A stretch of 64,000 bases of DNA from Algoriphagus sp. PAP.12 (GTDB lineage Bacteria; Bacteroidota; Bacteroidia; Cytophagales; Cyclobacteriaceae), in the NCBI RefSeq assembly GCF_026652115.1, contig NZ_JAPPSQ010000001.1, positions 248,001 through 312,000 on the forward strand. The letters are read 5' to 3'. A program made the position numbers and the translations under genes. Under the pieces are notes generated by a model. It was not told the DNA's origin. It was given only the letters and a program-made list of their open reading frames with translations, and did not search any database. Below are positions 36,838 through 46,109 of this stretch, piece by piece. Positions within the stretch are counted from its first letter, which is position 1, and each line of letters opens with the position of its first letter.

Positions 36838-37109
36838 AGCTCTTTAATTAACAGTTAAAATAAAATTATTAGTGAATTTAACATTTTGTTTTTCAAAATG
36901 TTATCAGTTCGAAAGGTAAACTTCCCAACTATTTATTCCAGTGTTATTATATCTATTAGAATAGTGTTTTGAATTGCATTATTTCAAAAACTAAACAATA
37001 TCACATACCCTCTTTATGCCTAACAAAGTCCCCTTTTAACCTCTTGTTTATTTTTCTTACCAATAACCTTTACCATTCTATAACTTGATCCAAAATCAAA
37101 CATTAGAAT

Positions 37110-39545
37110 ATGAACCTAAAACTTAGACTACGCCAACTGATCTGTTTGGGGCTTTTGGGAATGGCCTTTCCAGCCTTTTCCCAGGTCACCTATCAGACAC
37201 CTCCCAAAGCCATTGCGGATTTGGTTAATGCACCAAGTACTCCATCAGTTTCTTTTTCAAAAGATGGGGAATGGATGATGCTTTTGGAAAGAGCAGACAA
37301 CCCTTCAATTGAAGAACTTTCTCAGCCTGAATTGAGAATTGCAGGTCTTCGAATCAATCCCGCCACTTCTGGTCCTAGTAGATCAACAGGGATAGAAAAC
37401 ATCAAAATCAGAAAGACCAAAAGCGGTGAAGAAATCCAAATCACTGGACTTCCTTCAAAAGCTTCTATGGGCAGCTTTTCCCTTTCAAAAGATGAAAAGT
37501 ACTTAGCCTTTACGAATACTGAATCCAATGGAATCAGCCTTTGGGTAGCGGATTTATCCAAATATGAAGCAAAGAAATTGACTGATGCTATCTTGAATGA
37601 TGTTATGGGTAATGTCTTGATATGGACTCCAGAAAATCAACTTTTGGTAAAAGCTGTAAACCCTTCTAGAAGTGCCATGCCTCAAGCTCCATCTGCGCCA
37701 GCAGGACCGGTTGTTCAAGAAACTTCAGGAAATGCTGCTCCATCTCGTACTTATCAAGATTTATTGAGCAATCCTTATGATGAGACTTTGTTTGCATATT
37801 TCATGGATTCTCAGCTTCAATTGATCTCTTTGGATGGCACTAGCAAAACTGTTGGTCCTAAAGCGATGATTAAGTCTTTTGATTTGTCTCCTGATGGATC
37901 ATATATTTTGGTAGATATCATCAAAAGGCCTTTCTCCTATTTGGTACCTGCTTCTAGGTTTCCTTATGATGTGGAAATTTGGTCTAGCACAGGTCAAAAA
38001 GTAAAAACGTTGGCTCAAATTCCTTTGGATGAAGTAAGGCCAACAGGTTTTGATGCTACTGTAACTGGTCCTAGGAACATCAACTGGAGAGCTGATAAAC
38101 CAGCGGTATTGTATTGGGCTGAAGCTCAAGATGGAGGAGATGGCAAAGTAGATATGGAAGAAAGAGAAATTGTCTATACGCTTGCTGCTCCATTCTCTGG
38201 TCAAAAACAGAAATTGGCTACCACTTCACTTCGATTCGGTGGTATTGCATGGTCCACAGATGATTTTGCCATTTTGAATGAAAGATGGTTTGGTGCAAGA
38301 AGAGAAATCCGATCTGTGATCAATCCTTCAAACCCAAGCGCTGGCAAAAAGGTAATCATCGATCGTTCTTATGATGACATCTACAATGATCCAGGAGATC
38401 CGATGTTTACTGAAAATGAGTACGGTAGAAATGTATTGATCAGAAAAGGAGATGTTCTTTTTATGGCTTCTGAAGGTGGAAGTCCAGAAGGAAGTATGCC
38501 TTTCTTATCCACTTTTGACACCAAAACAAAAGAGCAGGAAATCTTATGGAGATCTCAAGCTCCTTACTATGAAAGAGCTGTCAAATTGTTGAGTGATGAT
38601 GGGAGTGAGTTTATCACTATCAAAGAAAGCACTGATATCCAACCAAACTATTGGTTAGTAAACACGAAAAAGAGAATCGCTCCTCAACAAATCACCAACT
38701 TTACTCACCCTTTTGAGTCTATCAAAAATATCAACAAGCAATTGGTGAAATACAAGAGAAATGATGGATTGGATCTTTCTGCGGTGATTTATACACCTGA
38801 AGGTTATGATCCTAAATCAGATGGACCACTTCCTGTTTTGATGTGGGCATACCCAAGAGAGTACAAATCTGCTGAAATCGCCGCTCAAGTTAGAGGCTCT
38901 AAATACAGATTCACAAGATTGAGCTGGGGTTCTCCGATCTATTGGGTGACTCAAGGATACGCGATCATGGACCAAACAGAAATGCCAATCGTAGGTGAAG
39001 GCGACAAAGAGCCAAATGATTATTTCATCGAACAATTGGTTGCCAATGCTGAAGCTGCAATCGACCATATTGTCGAATTGGGAATCGGTGATCGAAATAG
39101 AATCGCTGTAGGAGGACACTCTTACGGTGCATTTATGACAGCAAACTTGCTTTCTCACACTGATTTGTTTGCTGCAGGTATCGCAAGAAGCGGTGCTTAC
39201 AATCGTACTTTGACTCCTTTTGGATTCCAATACGAGCAAAGAACATATTGGGAAGCTCCAGAGGTATATTTCAACATGTCTCCTTTCTCTTTTGCTCACA
39301 AAGTGAAAACTCCAATCCTATTGATTCATGGACAGGCAGACAACAACTCAGGTACATTCCCTATCCAGTCTGAGCGATATTACAATGCCTTGAAAGGTCA
39401 TGGAGCTACTGCTAGACTGGTATTTCTACCAAATGAAAGTCATGGTTATGCCGCGAAAGAATCCATTTTGCACACCTTGTATGAAATGGACAGCTGGTTA
39501 GATAAATATGTGAAAAACAAGAATAAAATCGATACTTCTAAGTAA
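37110..39545 (+). CDS. Exported S9 family prolyl-oligopeptidase-type peptidase
   Basis: The 811-residue protein has a signal peptide ending FPAFSQ, a beta-propeller-like region to about residue 540 and a C-terminal alpha/beta-hydrolase domain. The catalytic triad is Ser671 in GGHSYGAF, Asp744 in HGQADNNSG and His778 in NESHGYA. It resembles the glutamyl-endopeptidase-like branch of S9 found in plants and Bacteroidota. It is likely periplasmic or outer-membrane-associated and probably releases or degrades peptides. It is monocistronic with a strong terminator. Confidence 0.88.
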   Translation: MNLKLRLRQLICLGLLGMAFPAFSQVTYQTPPKAIADLVNAPSTPSVSFSKDGEWMMLLERADNPSIEELSQPELRIAGLRINPATSGPSRSTGIENIKIRKTKSGEEIQITGLPSKASMGSFSLSKDEKYLAFTNTESNGISLWVADLSKYEAKKLTDAILNDVMGNVLIWTPENQLLVKAVNPSRSAMPQAPSAPAGPVVQETSGNAAPSRTYQDLLSNPYDETLFAYFMDSQLQLISLDGTSKTVGPKAMIKSFDLSPDGSYILVDIIKRPFSYLVPASRFPYDVEIWSSTGQKVKTLAQIPLDEVRPTGFDATVTGPRNINWRADKPAVLYWAEAQDGGDGKVDMEEREIVYTLAAPFSGQKQKLATTSLRFGGIAWSTDDFAILNERWFGARREIRSVINPSNPSAGKKVIIDRSYDDIYNDPGDPMFTENEYGRNVLIRKGDVLFMASEGGSPEGSMPFLSTFDTKTKEQEILWRSQAPYYERAVKLLSDDGSEFITIKESTDIQPNYWLVNTKKRIAPQQITNFTHPFESIKNINKQLVKYKRNDGLDLSAVIYTPEGYDPKSDGPLPVLMWAYPREYKSAEIAAQVRGSKYRFTRLSWGSPIYWVTQGYAIMDQTEMPIVGEGDKEPNDYFIEQLVANAEAAIDHIVELGIGDRNRIAVGGHSYGAFMTANLLSHTDLFAAGIARSGAYNRTLTPFGFQYEQRTYWEAPEVYFNMSPFSFAHKVKTPILLIHGQADNNSGTFPIQSERYYNALKGHGATARLVFLPNESHGYAAKESILHTLYEMDSWLDKYVKNKNKIDTSK

Positions 39546-39557
39546 GTAGATTAAACT

Positions 39558-39593
39558 GAAAAAGCCCTTCCAGAGTATTGGAAGGGCTTTTTT
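39558..39593. terminator. Bidirectional terminator
   Basis: AAAAAGCCCTTCCA and TGGAAGGGCTTTTT pair across a short loop. It serves the S9 peptidase gene, and the T-run overlaps the stop codon of the convergent ATPase gene. Confidence 0.88.
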
Positions 39594-40785
39594 AATACAA
39601 GAAACCGAACAACCAAAGTGGAATAATATTCCCTACTCCCATCTCGATATCATCTTTTACTAAATAAGAATCTGGAATTCCATGAATCTGGGCTTGATCT
39701 TTATTTTTTCCTCCAACCTCAAAAACCCACTTTTCATCTAAAACGAAGTCTCCTCTTTCTGCTAGGTTTACCTTGCTGACTATAGCGGTTTGATTAGCGA
39801 AAAATGTTTCACGGATTGTCCCTATTTGGGCATTGTTTCCAGCTAAGGCATAAAAGAGCGAGGAATTATTTAAATAAATTTTCTCTGGTTTTGTCAGCGC
39901 TCCAATTCCAGAATTGCTTTTATGGAGATTTTGGATGATTCTGGCTCTATCCAATAGATCCAAAGCCCTCAATAAACTAGGTCGGGAAATCCCAGATTTC
40001 CGTGCCAACTCTGAAACATTTGGTGTGAATGGAACTGAGGTGCTGATTAAGTTTATCAACTTTTTTAATTTGAAAATCATCTCAAAATCCATGTTTTCAA
40101 CCGCATTGATATCTACTTCCAATGTCAGTTGAAGGGTTTTTTGAAGCTTTTCAGGAAAAGAATCTATCCCTTCTATATAATAAGGATAAGCCCCATACGG
40201 GAGATAGTTTTGAAATAATGGAATTGGTTTGATTTCAGATAAAATCTCTGAGGTAATTTCGACGTGACTTTTTAATAAGTCTTGAATTTTAAAGGATTTA
40301 AAAACCTGACCAGTTTCTAATTGAATAAATTCACGAAAGGATAATTCTGGAAGTAAATAGGTAACTAGCCTCCGGCTCAGATCCGATTCACCTTTATAAA
40401 TTTCCAAAATAGAAGAAGAGGTAAATACTATCTTCAGCTCAGGTAAATTATCATAGATCAACTTCAATTCCCGAGACCAAGAAGGATACTTATGGATTTC
40501 ATCCAACAGGAGATATCGCCCACCTTTCAAATTGAATTCTTCCGCAAAATCAAATAAGCGGTGATCTGAGAAATAAAAATCATCCAAACTTGCGTATAAA
40601 GAAGTTCCATCCTTTGGCAAGTCTCTTTTCAAATGCTGAAGAAGCAAAGTAGTTTTTCCGGCTCCCCTAGCTCCCAAGATCCCGATCATTCTTTCTTCCC
40701 ATCGGATTTGATCGATCAAAAATCGCTGAAAATCAAGCGATACCAAACGTACCTTATTTTGGGAGCGAAGGAGTAAAGATTCCAT
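39592..40785 (-). CDS. AAA ATPase of the AAA_14/DUF4143 type
   Basis: The 397-residue soluble protein has a Walker A motif GARGAGKTTLL at residues 38-48 and Walker B YLLLDEIHKYPSW at 91-103. A helix-turn-helix segment lies near 245-270 (NVSELARKSGISRPSLLRAL), and a C-terminal nuclease-like region near 340-360 has VLDEKWVFEVGGK. Such ATPases are common, often orphan, and sometimes horizontally acquired. Their cellular role is unclear. Two identical-arm palindromes lie immediately upstream. The built-in helix-turn-helix makes autoregulation plausible. Confidence 0.8.
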   Translation of the reverse strand: MESLLLRSQNKVRLVSLDFQRFLIDQIRWEERMIGILGARGAGKTTLLLQHLKRDLPKDGTSLYASLDDFYFSDHRLFDFAEEFNLKGGRYLLLDEIHKYPSWSRELKLIYDNLPELKIVFTSSSILEIYKGESDLSRRLVTYLLPELSFREFIQLETGQVFKSFKIQDLLKSHVEITSEILSEIKPIPLFQNYLPYGAYPYYIEGIDSFPEKLQKTLQLTLEVDINAVENMDFEMIFKLKKLINLISTSVPFTPNVSELARKSGISRPSLLRALDLLDRARIIQNLHKSNSGIGALTKPEKIYLNNSSLFYALAGNNAQIGTIRETFFANQTAIVSKVNLAERGDFVLDEKWVFEVGGKNKDQAQIHGIPDSYLVKDDIEMGVGNIIPLWLFGFLY

Positions 40786-40787
40786 AT

Positions 40788-40805
40788 TGTAAAATCTATT
40801 TTACA
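40788..40805. promoter_or_regulatory. Palindrome next to the ATPase start codon
   Basis: TGTAAAAT and ATTTTACA separated by CT form an 18-base perfect palindrome that ends two bases before the ATPase ATG. The same arms recur at 40855-40872. A bound dimer here would block transcription or translation of the gene. Confidence 0.65.
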
Positions 40806-40854
40806 TAAAGTTACCAATTGTGTTAAACAAAACTAACATTTCTAACACATTTTT

Positions 40855-40872
40855 TGTAAAATACATTTTACA
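40855..40872. promoter_or_regulatory. Second copy of the ATPase-upstream palindrome
   Basis: TGTAAAAT and ATTTTACA separated by AC repeat the arms found at 40788-40805, with centres 67 bases apart. It touches the A-run of the adjacent terminator. The intervening DNA holds a looser TGTTA/TAACA pair (40821-40838). Confidence 0.65.
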
Positions 40873-40911
40873 AAAAAAGCCTTTCCAATATTAATTGAAA
40901 AGGCTTTTTTT
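40872..40911. terminator. Bidirectional terminator beyond uppP
   Basis: Seven A residues, GCCTTT, a 14-base loop, AAAGGC and seven T residues form a stem serving uppP (stop codon at 40931) on the minus strand. It also works in the other orientation. Confidence 0.8.
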
Positions 40912-40930
40912 ACTATTTAACTATTGAAAA

Positions 40931-41713
40931 TCAACCCAAATCTGTTCCCCACATAAAGATCAGGAACAAAATTCCGATAACAATTCGGTACCAGCCGAAT
41001 GCTGTAAAACCATTTTTTGAAACATATTTCAAGAACAATTTCACTGCAACCCAAGCTGAAATAAAAGCTACTAAAGATCCAACAGCTAACATCATAATTT
41101 GAGCCTGAGTAAAGGCTAAATCTGATTTAATCAAGTCATATCCTCCCGCAGCCATCATAGTCGGAACAGCCAACAAGAAGGAAAACTCTGTTGCTTGTTT
41201 TTTGTCCAAACCATTGAAAACCCCACCGATGATGGTAGCCGCTGCTCTGGAAGTACCTGGGACCATGGAAAGACATTGGAACAGTCCGATGAAGAAGGCA
41301 TTCTTGTAGGAAATATCCTCTACTTCAGCCAATTCAGATTCCTTGCTGACCACTTTTTTATCGATCAAAATCAATATAACCCCACCAATAATAAGTGAAA
41401 TTGATACTACTACTGGATTGAAAAGATATCCCTTGATGATGTCATATGCCAAAAGCCCAACAATCGCTGTGGGGACAAATGCTGCAAATAGTTTGTAATA
41501 AATCTGTAGTCCTCTGAAAAATCGCTTGATATACATCAGCGCGATCGCCAAAATCGCTCCCAACTGGATAAAAACCTCAAATGTTTTCACGAACTCATCA
41601 TCGTGAATCCCCATGGCTGCTGAAGCCAAAATCATATGTCCTGTGGATGAAACTGGCAAAAATTCTGTTAGCCCCTCTACGATGGCTATGATAATTGATT
41701 GAAATAAAGTCAT
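40931..41713 (-). CDS. uppP: Undecaprenyl-diphosphate phosphatase
   Basis: The 260-residue membrane protein has seven to eight membrane segments and both BacA/UppP signatures. EGLTEFLPVSSTGHMIL lies at about residues 13-29 and MVPGTSRAAATIIGG near 155-169. It recycles undecaprenyl pyrophosphate for cell-wall and surface-polysaccharide synthesis and confers tolerance to bacitracin. It is monocistronic between a terminator and a 284-base gap. Confidence 0.94.
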   Translation of the reverse strand: MTLFQSIIIAIVEGLTEFLPVSSTGHMILASAAMGIHDDEFVKTFEVFIQLGAILAIALMYIKRFFRGLQIYYKLFAAFVPTAIVGLLAYDIIKGYLFNPVVVSISLIIGGVILILIDKKVVSKESELAEVEDISYKNAFFIGLFQCLSMVPGTSRAAATIIGGVFNGLDKKQATEFSFLLAVPTMMAAGGYDLIKSDLAFTQAQIMMLAVGSLVAFISAWVAVKLFLKYVSKNGFTAFGWYRIVIGILFLIFMWGTDLG

Positions 41714-41997
41714 GCTTGGTGATTAGGAATACTTACGGCCCATGATTTCAATTCAAGCCAGTTGCCCATTGATTAAAAGGTAGGGTGTCCGATAACCGAA
41801 GACGGAAACCGCCGAATTTTGAACCTCCAAGCCTATTTTTAGCCTGTTGAGCAATTTGATTGATTGAATTAGGGTTGTCAATTTTTTAAAATATGTGCAA
41901 AAATAAGAAACCCAGTTTCTATGACTAGTTAATTTTTATAAAGGTCTTTCAAGATCTGAGGATTTTTCATTTCTTACCATAAACTAACGTTGTCATC

Positions 41998-43893
41998 ATG
42001 AGAAATTACATTTTTGGTTTATTCTGTTTCTTAATAAACTTTTCTAGCTTTTCCCAAGATCTACCAGAGCAAAAAACCCAATCCAAAATACAGGAAATCA
42101 CCCTCTTTTTGAATGGTGCACAGGTTTTTGAAAAAGCTGAAACCAATATTCCAACCGGGGAGTCTACTGTGGTGATCAAAGGACTATCTCCATACCTCGA
42201 AGAAAAAAGTATCCAAGTAAAAGCCTTGGGCAATTTCACCATTCAGGCAGTGAACAAGCGGATGGATTACCTCACAGAGGATGCGATGAGTGAATCCACC
42301 CAAAAGATTGAAAACCAGATCAAAACTTTAGAAAAGGATATCCAAAAAGAGGAATTGAGATTATCTGTTTTGGCTGAAAAAGTCAGTCTTTTAGATGTTA
42401 ACAAAAAATTAGGTGGAAATCAAAGTCTAACTTCAGCTGAATTTAGACAGACATTGGAACTCTATGATACGGAGTTGATGAAGATCAAAACCGAACAATT
42501 TACTATTCAGGATAAAATAGCAGAAAGCTCCAAAGAAATCAGAAAACTGGAAAATCAAATCAATGCCATTCGAGAAAGCAACAGAGATTCCAAAGCCGAA
42601 ATCCGAATCCGAATTAAAGCGCCTTCGGCTGGCAAAGCCCAATTTGAATTCAATTATTTGGTTGCCAATGCAGGTTGGTTCCCCAAATACGACGTGAGGG
42701 TCAAAGATGTCAATAGCCCACTGACAATTAATTACAAAGCAGAAGTTTATCAGAATACTGGAGTGGACTGGAAGGATGTCAAACTTCGTTTTTCCAATGG
42801 AAATCCCAATCAAAGTGGAGTAGCTCCCAATCTGGACAAATGGAATCTGAATTATGCCAGATTGACGGTTTTCGAACCTCGAAACACCCAACCATTTAAT
42901 GGGACTGGCAGTGGGGTAGTAGTTAGCGCAACCGACGGAGCTCCTATTCCGGGTGTCACCATTTTAGTAAAAGGTACTTCTATTGGAACTGTGACAGATG
43001 TGGACGGTAGATATAATATTACGATTCCTACCAATGGAACAACCTTGGCCTATTCATTTATTGGATACGAACTCCAAGAAACTCCTATTCGAGGAAGATC
43101 TTCCATCAATATTTCCCTTTCTGAAGATATGCAAGCATTGAATGAAGTGGTGACAACAGGGTATGGTGACAAAACAAATTACGAAGAATTACAAGGTAGA
43201 GTCCCTGGTGTTACCATACGAGGCTCTTCAAAAATGAAAGTTGCGATGGAGGCACCAATTCTAGAAACCACTTTCCAAGAAAACCAGACCACAGTGGAAA
43301 TTGAAGTTACCGAACCCTACTCCATCCAAACCAATGGTGAACGAACTCTGGTAGACTTGAAAGCCTATGAAATACCAGCCAATTACCAATATAAAGCCAT
43401 TCCGAAGCTCGACAATGATGCATTCCTAATCGCTCAAATCAATGATTGGAACCAGTATAGTCTGCTCGAGGGAGAAAGCAATCTATATTTCGAAGATGGT
43501 TTTGTGGGGAGATCAATCTTGAATGCAGCCTCTCTGGAAGATACACTTTCCGTTTCCATGGGACGGGATAGAAGTATCGTGATCCAACGGGAAAAAGTAG
43601 ATGAATTCGCCAGAAAACGAACGATTGGCTCCAATATCACAGAAAATCGAGGATATGAAATCACAGTAAGAAACAATAAATCCCAAGCGGTCAATCTTCA
43701 GATTATTGATCAGATTCCTGTCTCCGTGAATTCAAATATCACCGTTGAAGTGGGAAATATTTCTGGTGGAAAACTGAATGAAGAAACCGGGATCATCACT
43801 TGGAATATCACCATTCCACCGGGTTCTCAAGAAAAATTGACTTTTCAATATGAAGTGAAGTACCCAAAAAATGAACGAGTAGTTTTAGACTAA
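41998..43893 (+). CDS. MuiA/DUF4139-family protein with an inserted carboxypeptidase-like and plug-like segment
   Basis: The 631-residue protein has a signal peptide ending FSSFSQ, a DUF4140-type N-terminal domain (about 28-125) and a coiled-coil stretch (about 90-195). The first part of DUF4139 (about 205-300) shows FNYLVANAGWFPKYDVRVK and INYKAEVYQNTGVDWKDVKL. Residues about 300-415 interrupt it with a carboxypeptidase-regulatory-like domain (GAPIPGVTILVKGTSIGTV) followed by LNEVVTTGYG and a short VPGVTIRG run, resembling SusC plug sequences. DUF4139 then resumes to the C terminus. The role of MuiA-type proteins is uncertain. Confidence 0.8.
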   Translation: MRNYIFGLFCFLINFSSFSQDLPEQKTQSKIQEITLFLNGAQVFEKAETNIPTGESTVVIKGLSPYLEEKSIQVKALGNFTIQAVNKRMDYLTEDAMSESTQKIENQIKTLEKDIQKEELRLSVLAEKVSLLDVNKKLGGNQSLTSAEFRQTLELYDTELMKIKTEQFTIQDKIAESSKEIRKLENQINAIRESNRDSKAEIRIRIKAPSAGKAQFEFNYLVANAGWFPKYDVRVKDVNSPLTINYKAEVYQNTGVDWKDVKLRFSNGNPNQSGVAPNLDKWNLNYARLTVFEPRNTQPFNGTGSGVVVSATDGAPIPGVTILVKGTSIGTVTDVDGRYNITIPTNGTTLAYSFIGYELQETPIRGRSSINISLSEDMQALNEVVTTGYGDKTNYEELQGRVPGVTIRGSSKMKVAMEAPILETTFQENQTTVEIEVTEPYSIQTNGERTLVDLKAYEIPANYQYKAIPKLDNDAFLIAQINDWNQYSLLEGESNLYFEDGFVGRSILNAASLEDTLSVSMGRDRSIVIQREKVDEFARKRTIGSNITENRGYEITVRNNKSQAVNLQIIDQIPVSVNSNITVEVGNISGGKLNEETGIITWNITIPPGSQEKLTFQYEVKYPKNERVVLD

Positions 43894-43902
43894 TTCCACC
43901 TA

Positions 43903-44613
43903 ATGAAAAAATTCCGCAATAATGTAAGTCGGGCAAAATGGACCAAGACTTTTCTAATCCTGACTATGATATTTACAGGGGCCTTGATGGTTTCAAATTA
44001 TTTCCAGCTTAGGCTTATCCAATCATGGATTAGAGGAGAAGATGTATATATGCTGGATGCAGAAATGAATGATACAATACAGGGTTTGATTAGTATTTCC
44101 ACATTAGTTTGCATGATTGCCTTGCTAATATTTTTTATTTCGTGGTTTAGAAGAGCCTATTTTAATTTGCATCAAAAACTAAAACATCTCAACCATTCCG
44201 AAGGATGGGCTGCTGGTGCTTGGTTTGTCCCTTTTTTAAATTTGTACAGGCCGTACCAAATAGCAAAAGAGATTTTTGAGGAAAGCATTTTCTACCTAAG
44301 GACAAAAGGGATCCAAATTTCTGACAATAAAAACGGCCTTCTTATATCTTGGTGGATTTTGCATTTAATTACCAATTTCCTTGGAAGGATTCTCTGGAAA
44401 ATGCCTGAGGAGACCTTGGAGCAAATTGAAGAATATACCCAATTTGCATTGGTCAGCGGAGCTTTAAACCTAGTGTTTTTTGGCTTTTCACTGTATTTGT
44501 TGAATACCTATGTGGAAAGGGAGAAATTAATGATGGAAGCTGAAAGAAATGAAAGTCCAGCATCTGAAAACCTAGATCCATTACCCCCAAACCCTGAACT
44601 ATCTTTAACCTAA
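43903..44613 (+). CDS. DUF4328 membrane protein
   Basis: The 236-residue protein has about four membrane segments. The DUF4328 core is visible as FFISWFRRAYFNLHQ, GWAAGAWFVPFLNLYRPYQI and LISWWILHLITNFLGRIL. It ends in a charged, proline-rich tail. It follows the DUF4139 gene by 9 bases and is probably cotranscribed with it. The function is unknown. Confidence 0.8.
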   Translation: MKKFRNNVSRAKWTKTFLILTMIFTGALMVSNYFQLRLIQSWIRGEDVYMLDAEMNDTIQGLISISTLVCMIALLIFFISWFRRAYFNLHQKLKHLNHSEGWAAGAWFVPFLNLYRPYQIAKEIFEESIFYLRTKGIQISDNKNGLLISWWILHLITNFLGRILWKMPEETLEQIEEYTQFALVSGALNLVFFGFSLYLLNTYVEREKLMMEAERNESPASENLDPLPPNPELSLT

Positions 44614-44638
44614 AAAAAGCGGCTTTGCCGCTTTTTTT
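44612..44638. terminator. Bidirectional terminator
   Basis: Seven A residues, GCGGC, TTT, GCCGC and seven T residues form a compact stem right after the DUF4328 stop codon. It separates that gene from the convergent DUF1579-like gene. Confidence 0.88.
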
Positions 44639-44651
44639 ACTCTTTAAATCA

Positions 44652-45173
44652 TCAATCCACTTGATCTAAAATCATTTCGAAAAATTGAACCCAGCGCTCT
44701 CCCATATTATACTCCCCTATTTCATGCCACTGCCCTAAGTCATTGATTCGAATTACATAGCGCACCTGCCCAGTGGGATACCAGTACAAAACCCTTTCTT
44801 TCAATTCTGCCTTGAAGGCTCCATTGCTTCCGCTTTGAAGAAATGAAGTAAAAGAAAATTGGCCACCTTCTTCTTTAGGAGAAATAATTGCCAAAGCATT
44901 GTGGACAACTTTTCCATTTGAAATTCCCTTTCCTTCAATCATCAAATGGGTTCCGCTCAGTCGCATTTCCACCTTTTCACTCTGTTCGAAAGTGTGACGT
45001 TGCTGATCTGGTGTGATCATCCACCCACTTCCTTTCCAGTTTCCAATCAGAAAAGATAAGGCCTCCATTTTTTCCTGAGCTTCAGGATTCAAATCATAAC
45101 TCTGTCCATGGGCAAGATTTAAAAAAACCATCATACAGGCTGCAAACAGATAAATTTTGAATAATATTTTCAT
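44652..45173 (-). CDS. Exported DUF1579-like protein
   Basis: The 173-residue protein has a signal peptide ending NLAHGQ. A lipocalin-like domain follows, with MEALSFLIGNWKGSGWMI, SGTHLMIEGKGISNG and SFTSFLQSG, resembling DUF1579. No enzyme motif is visible. It lies just downstream of a small winged-helix gene, and a palindrome (45185-45199) that recurs upstream of that gene's operon precedes it, so joint control is likely. Confidence 0.68.
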   Translation of the reverse strand: MKILFKIYLFAACMMVFLNLAHGQSYDLNPEAQEKMEALSFLIGNWKGSGWMITPDQQRHTFEQSEKVEMRLSGTHLMIEGKGISNGKVVHNALAIISPKEEGGQFSFTSFLQSGSNGAFKAELKERVLYWYPTGQVRYVIRINDLGQWHEIGEYNMGERWVQFFEMILDQVD

Positions 45174-45184
45174 GATATAAAATG

Positions 45185-45199
45185 GTTTATATTATAAAC
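45185..45199. promoter_or_regulatory. Candidate operator, proximal copy
   Basis: GTTTATA and TATAAAC around a central T form a perfect 15-base palindrome, 12 bases before the DUF1579-like start codon. It shares 14 of 15 bases with the site at 46110-46124 and identical flanks (G before, TAT after). Confidence 0.65.
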
Positions 45200-45217
45200 T
45201 ATATTTAGAAATTTTTT

Positions 45218-45505
45218 TTATGTGATGTATTTTTTGAGGTTTTCTACATAGGATTCGAAGGCTTTCACACCGATTTGGGTGATTTTACAGGTAGTCAAAG
45301 GTCTTTTACCTCGAAAAGACTTTTCGATTTTGATATACCTTGCTTTTTCCAACTTATCCAACTGAACAGAAAGGTTCCCTGCTGTTGATTCTGTTTTCTC
45401 TTTAATAAAGGTAAATTCTGCCTCATCCACACTCAGGAGCAATGACATCACTGCCAACCGCAACTGAGAATGTAAAAGAGGATCTAATGGTTTAAACTCG
45501 CTCAC
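45218..45505 (-). CDS. Small winged-helix transcriptional regulator
   Basis: The 95-residue protein is a single winged-helix domain (LHSQLRLAVMSLLLSVDEAEFTFI, TAGNLSVQLDKLEKARYIKI, TTCKITQIGVKAFESYV), of the HTH_34/ArsR-like kind common in Bacteroidota. It starts within the end of the membrane-protein gene (14-base overlap), so the two are cotranscribed. Two nearly identical palindromes flank the operon, one in front of each target region, which suggests it represses itself and the DUF1579-like gene. Confidence 0.85.
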   Translation of the reverse strand: MSEFKPLDPLLHSQLRLAVMSLLLSVDEAEFTFIKEKTESTAGNLSVQLDKLEKARYIKIEKSFRGKRPLTTCKITQIGVKAFESYVENLKKYIT

Positions 45506-46067
45506 GATACTTCTTTTTCATGTAATAGCCGGGTACAAGATAACCCAAAATGACAGCAATTCCGGACAGCAAAAACTGTTGAGAAACCGGTAATAGAAAA
45601 GCTATCACTGCTGCTGCCAGCAATAAAACACCTCCATTTCTGACTATTGAAACTTGAATCAAAGCTCCTGTTACAAACATCCCAATACCTGTGATTATCA
45701 GAATAACAGGGTTTTGATTAAATCCCAATACTGGCATAAAAGCCAAAGTGATCATGATTCCGGCAAATACCACCAGCCACAATTGATTGACTACTTGGCT
45801 AATGTGGGACTTGATTCTTTCCTTTTTAGAATTTTTGAATCCATGCCAAAAGCTTACAAAAACTGCCGGCACTACCAGCCACCAAATCATGTAAGGTCTT
45901 TCATATCCTAGAATCCCTAAAGCATAATGTCCCAAATTGCAGACAGCAATTACCCAGCCCCAAAGGAGCAACTGAAAACCGCCGTCTCCGGCAGTATCTT
46001 TTTTCGCCTTGCTTATCATCTCTGTGATGATACTCAGCGACTCTTCACTGGTTAATGATTTTTCCAT
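45492..46067 (-). CDS. Membrane protein paired with the winged-helix regulator
   Basis: The 191-residue protein has about five membrane segments after a charged 25-residue N terminus. It carries no enzyme motif. It is the first gene of a two-gene unit with the winged-helix regulator, with overlapping coding sequence. In Bacteroidota such small membrane-protein and HTH pairs recur, and the membrane partner may modulate the regulator. No specific function can be assigned. Confidence 0.7.
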   Translation of the reverse strand: MEKSLTSEESLSIITEMISKAKKDTAGDGGFQLLLWGWVIAVCNLGHYALGILGYERPYMIWWLVVPAVFVSFWHGFKNSKKERIKSHISQVVNQLWLVVFAGIMITLAFMPVLGFNQNPVILIITGIGMFVTGALIQVSIVRNGGVLLLAAAVIAFLLPVSQQFLLSGIAVILGYLVPGYYMKKKYRERV

Positions 46068-46109
46068 AATGTTTCGTTTCTAAAGACATAACGAGCCAAA
46101 TATAAATAG

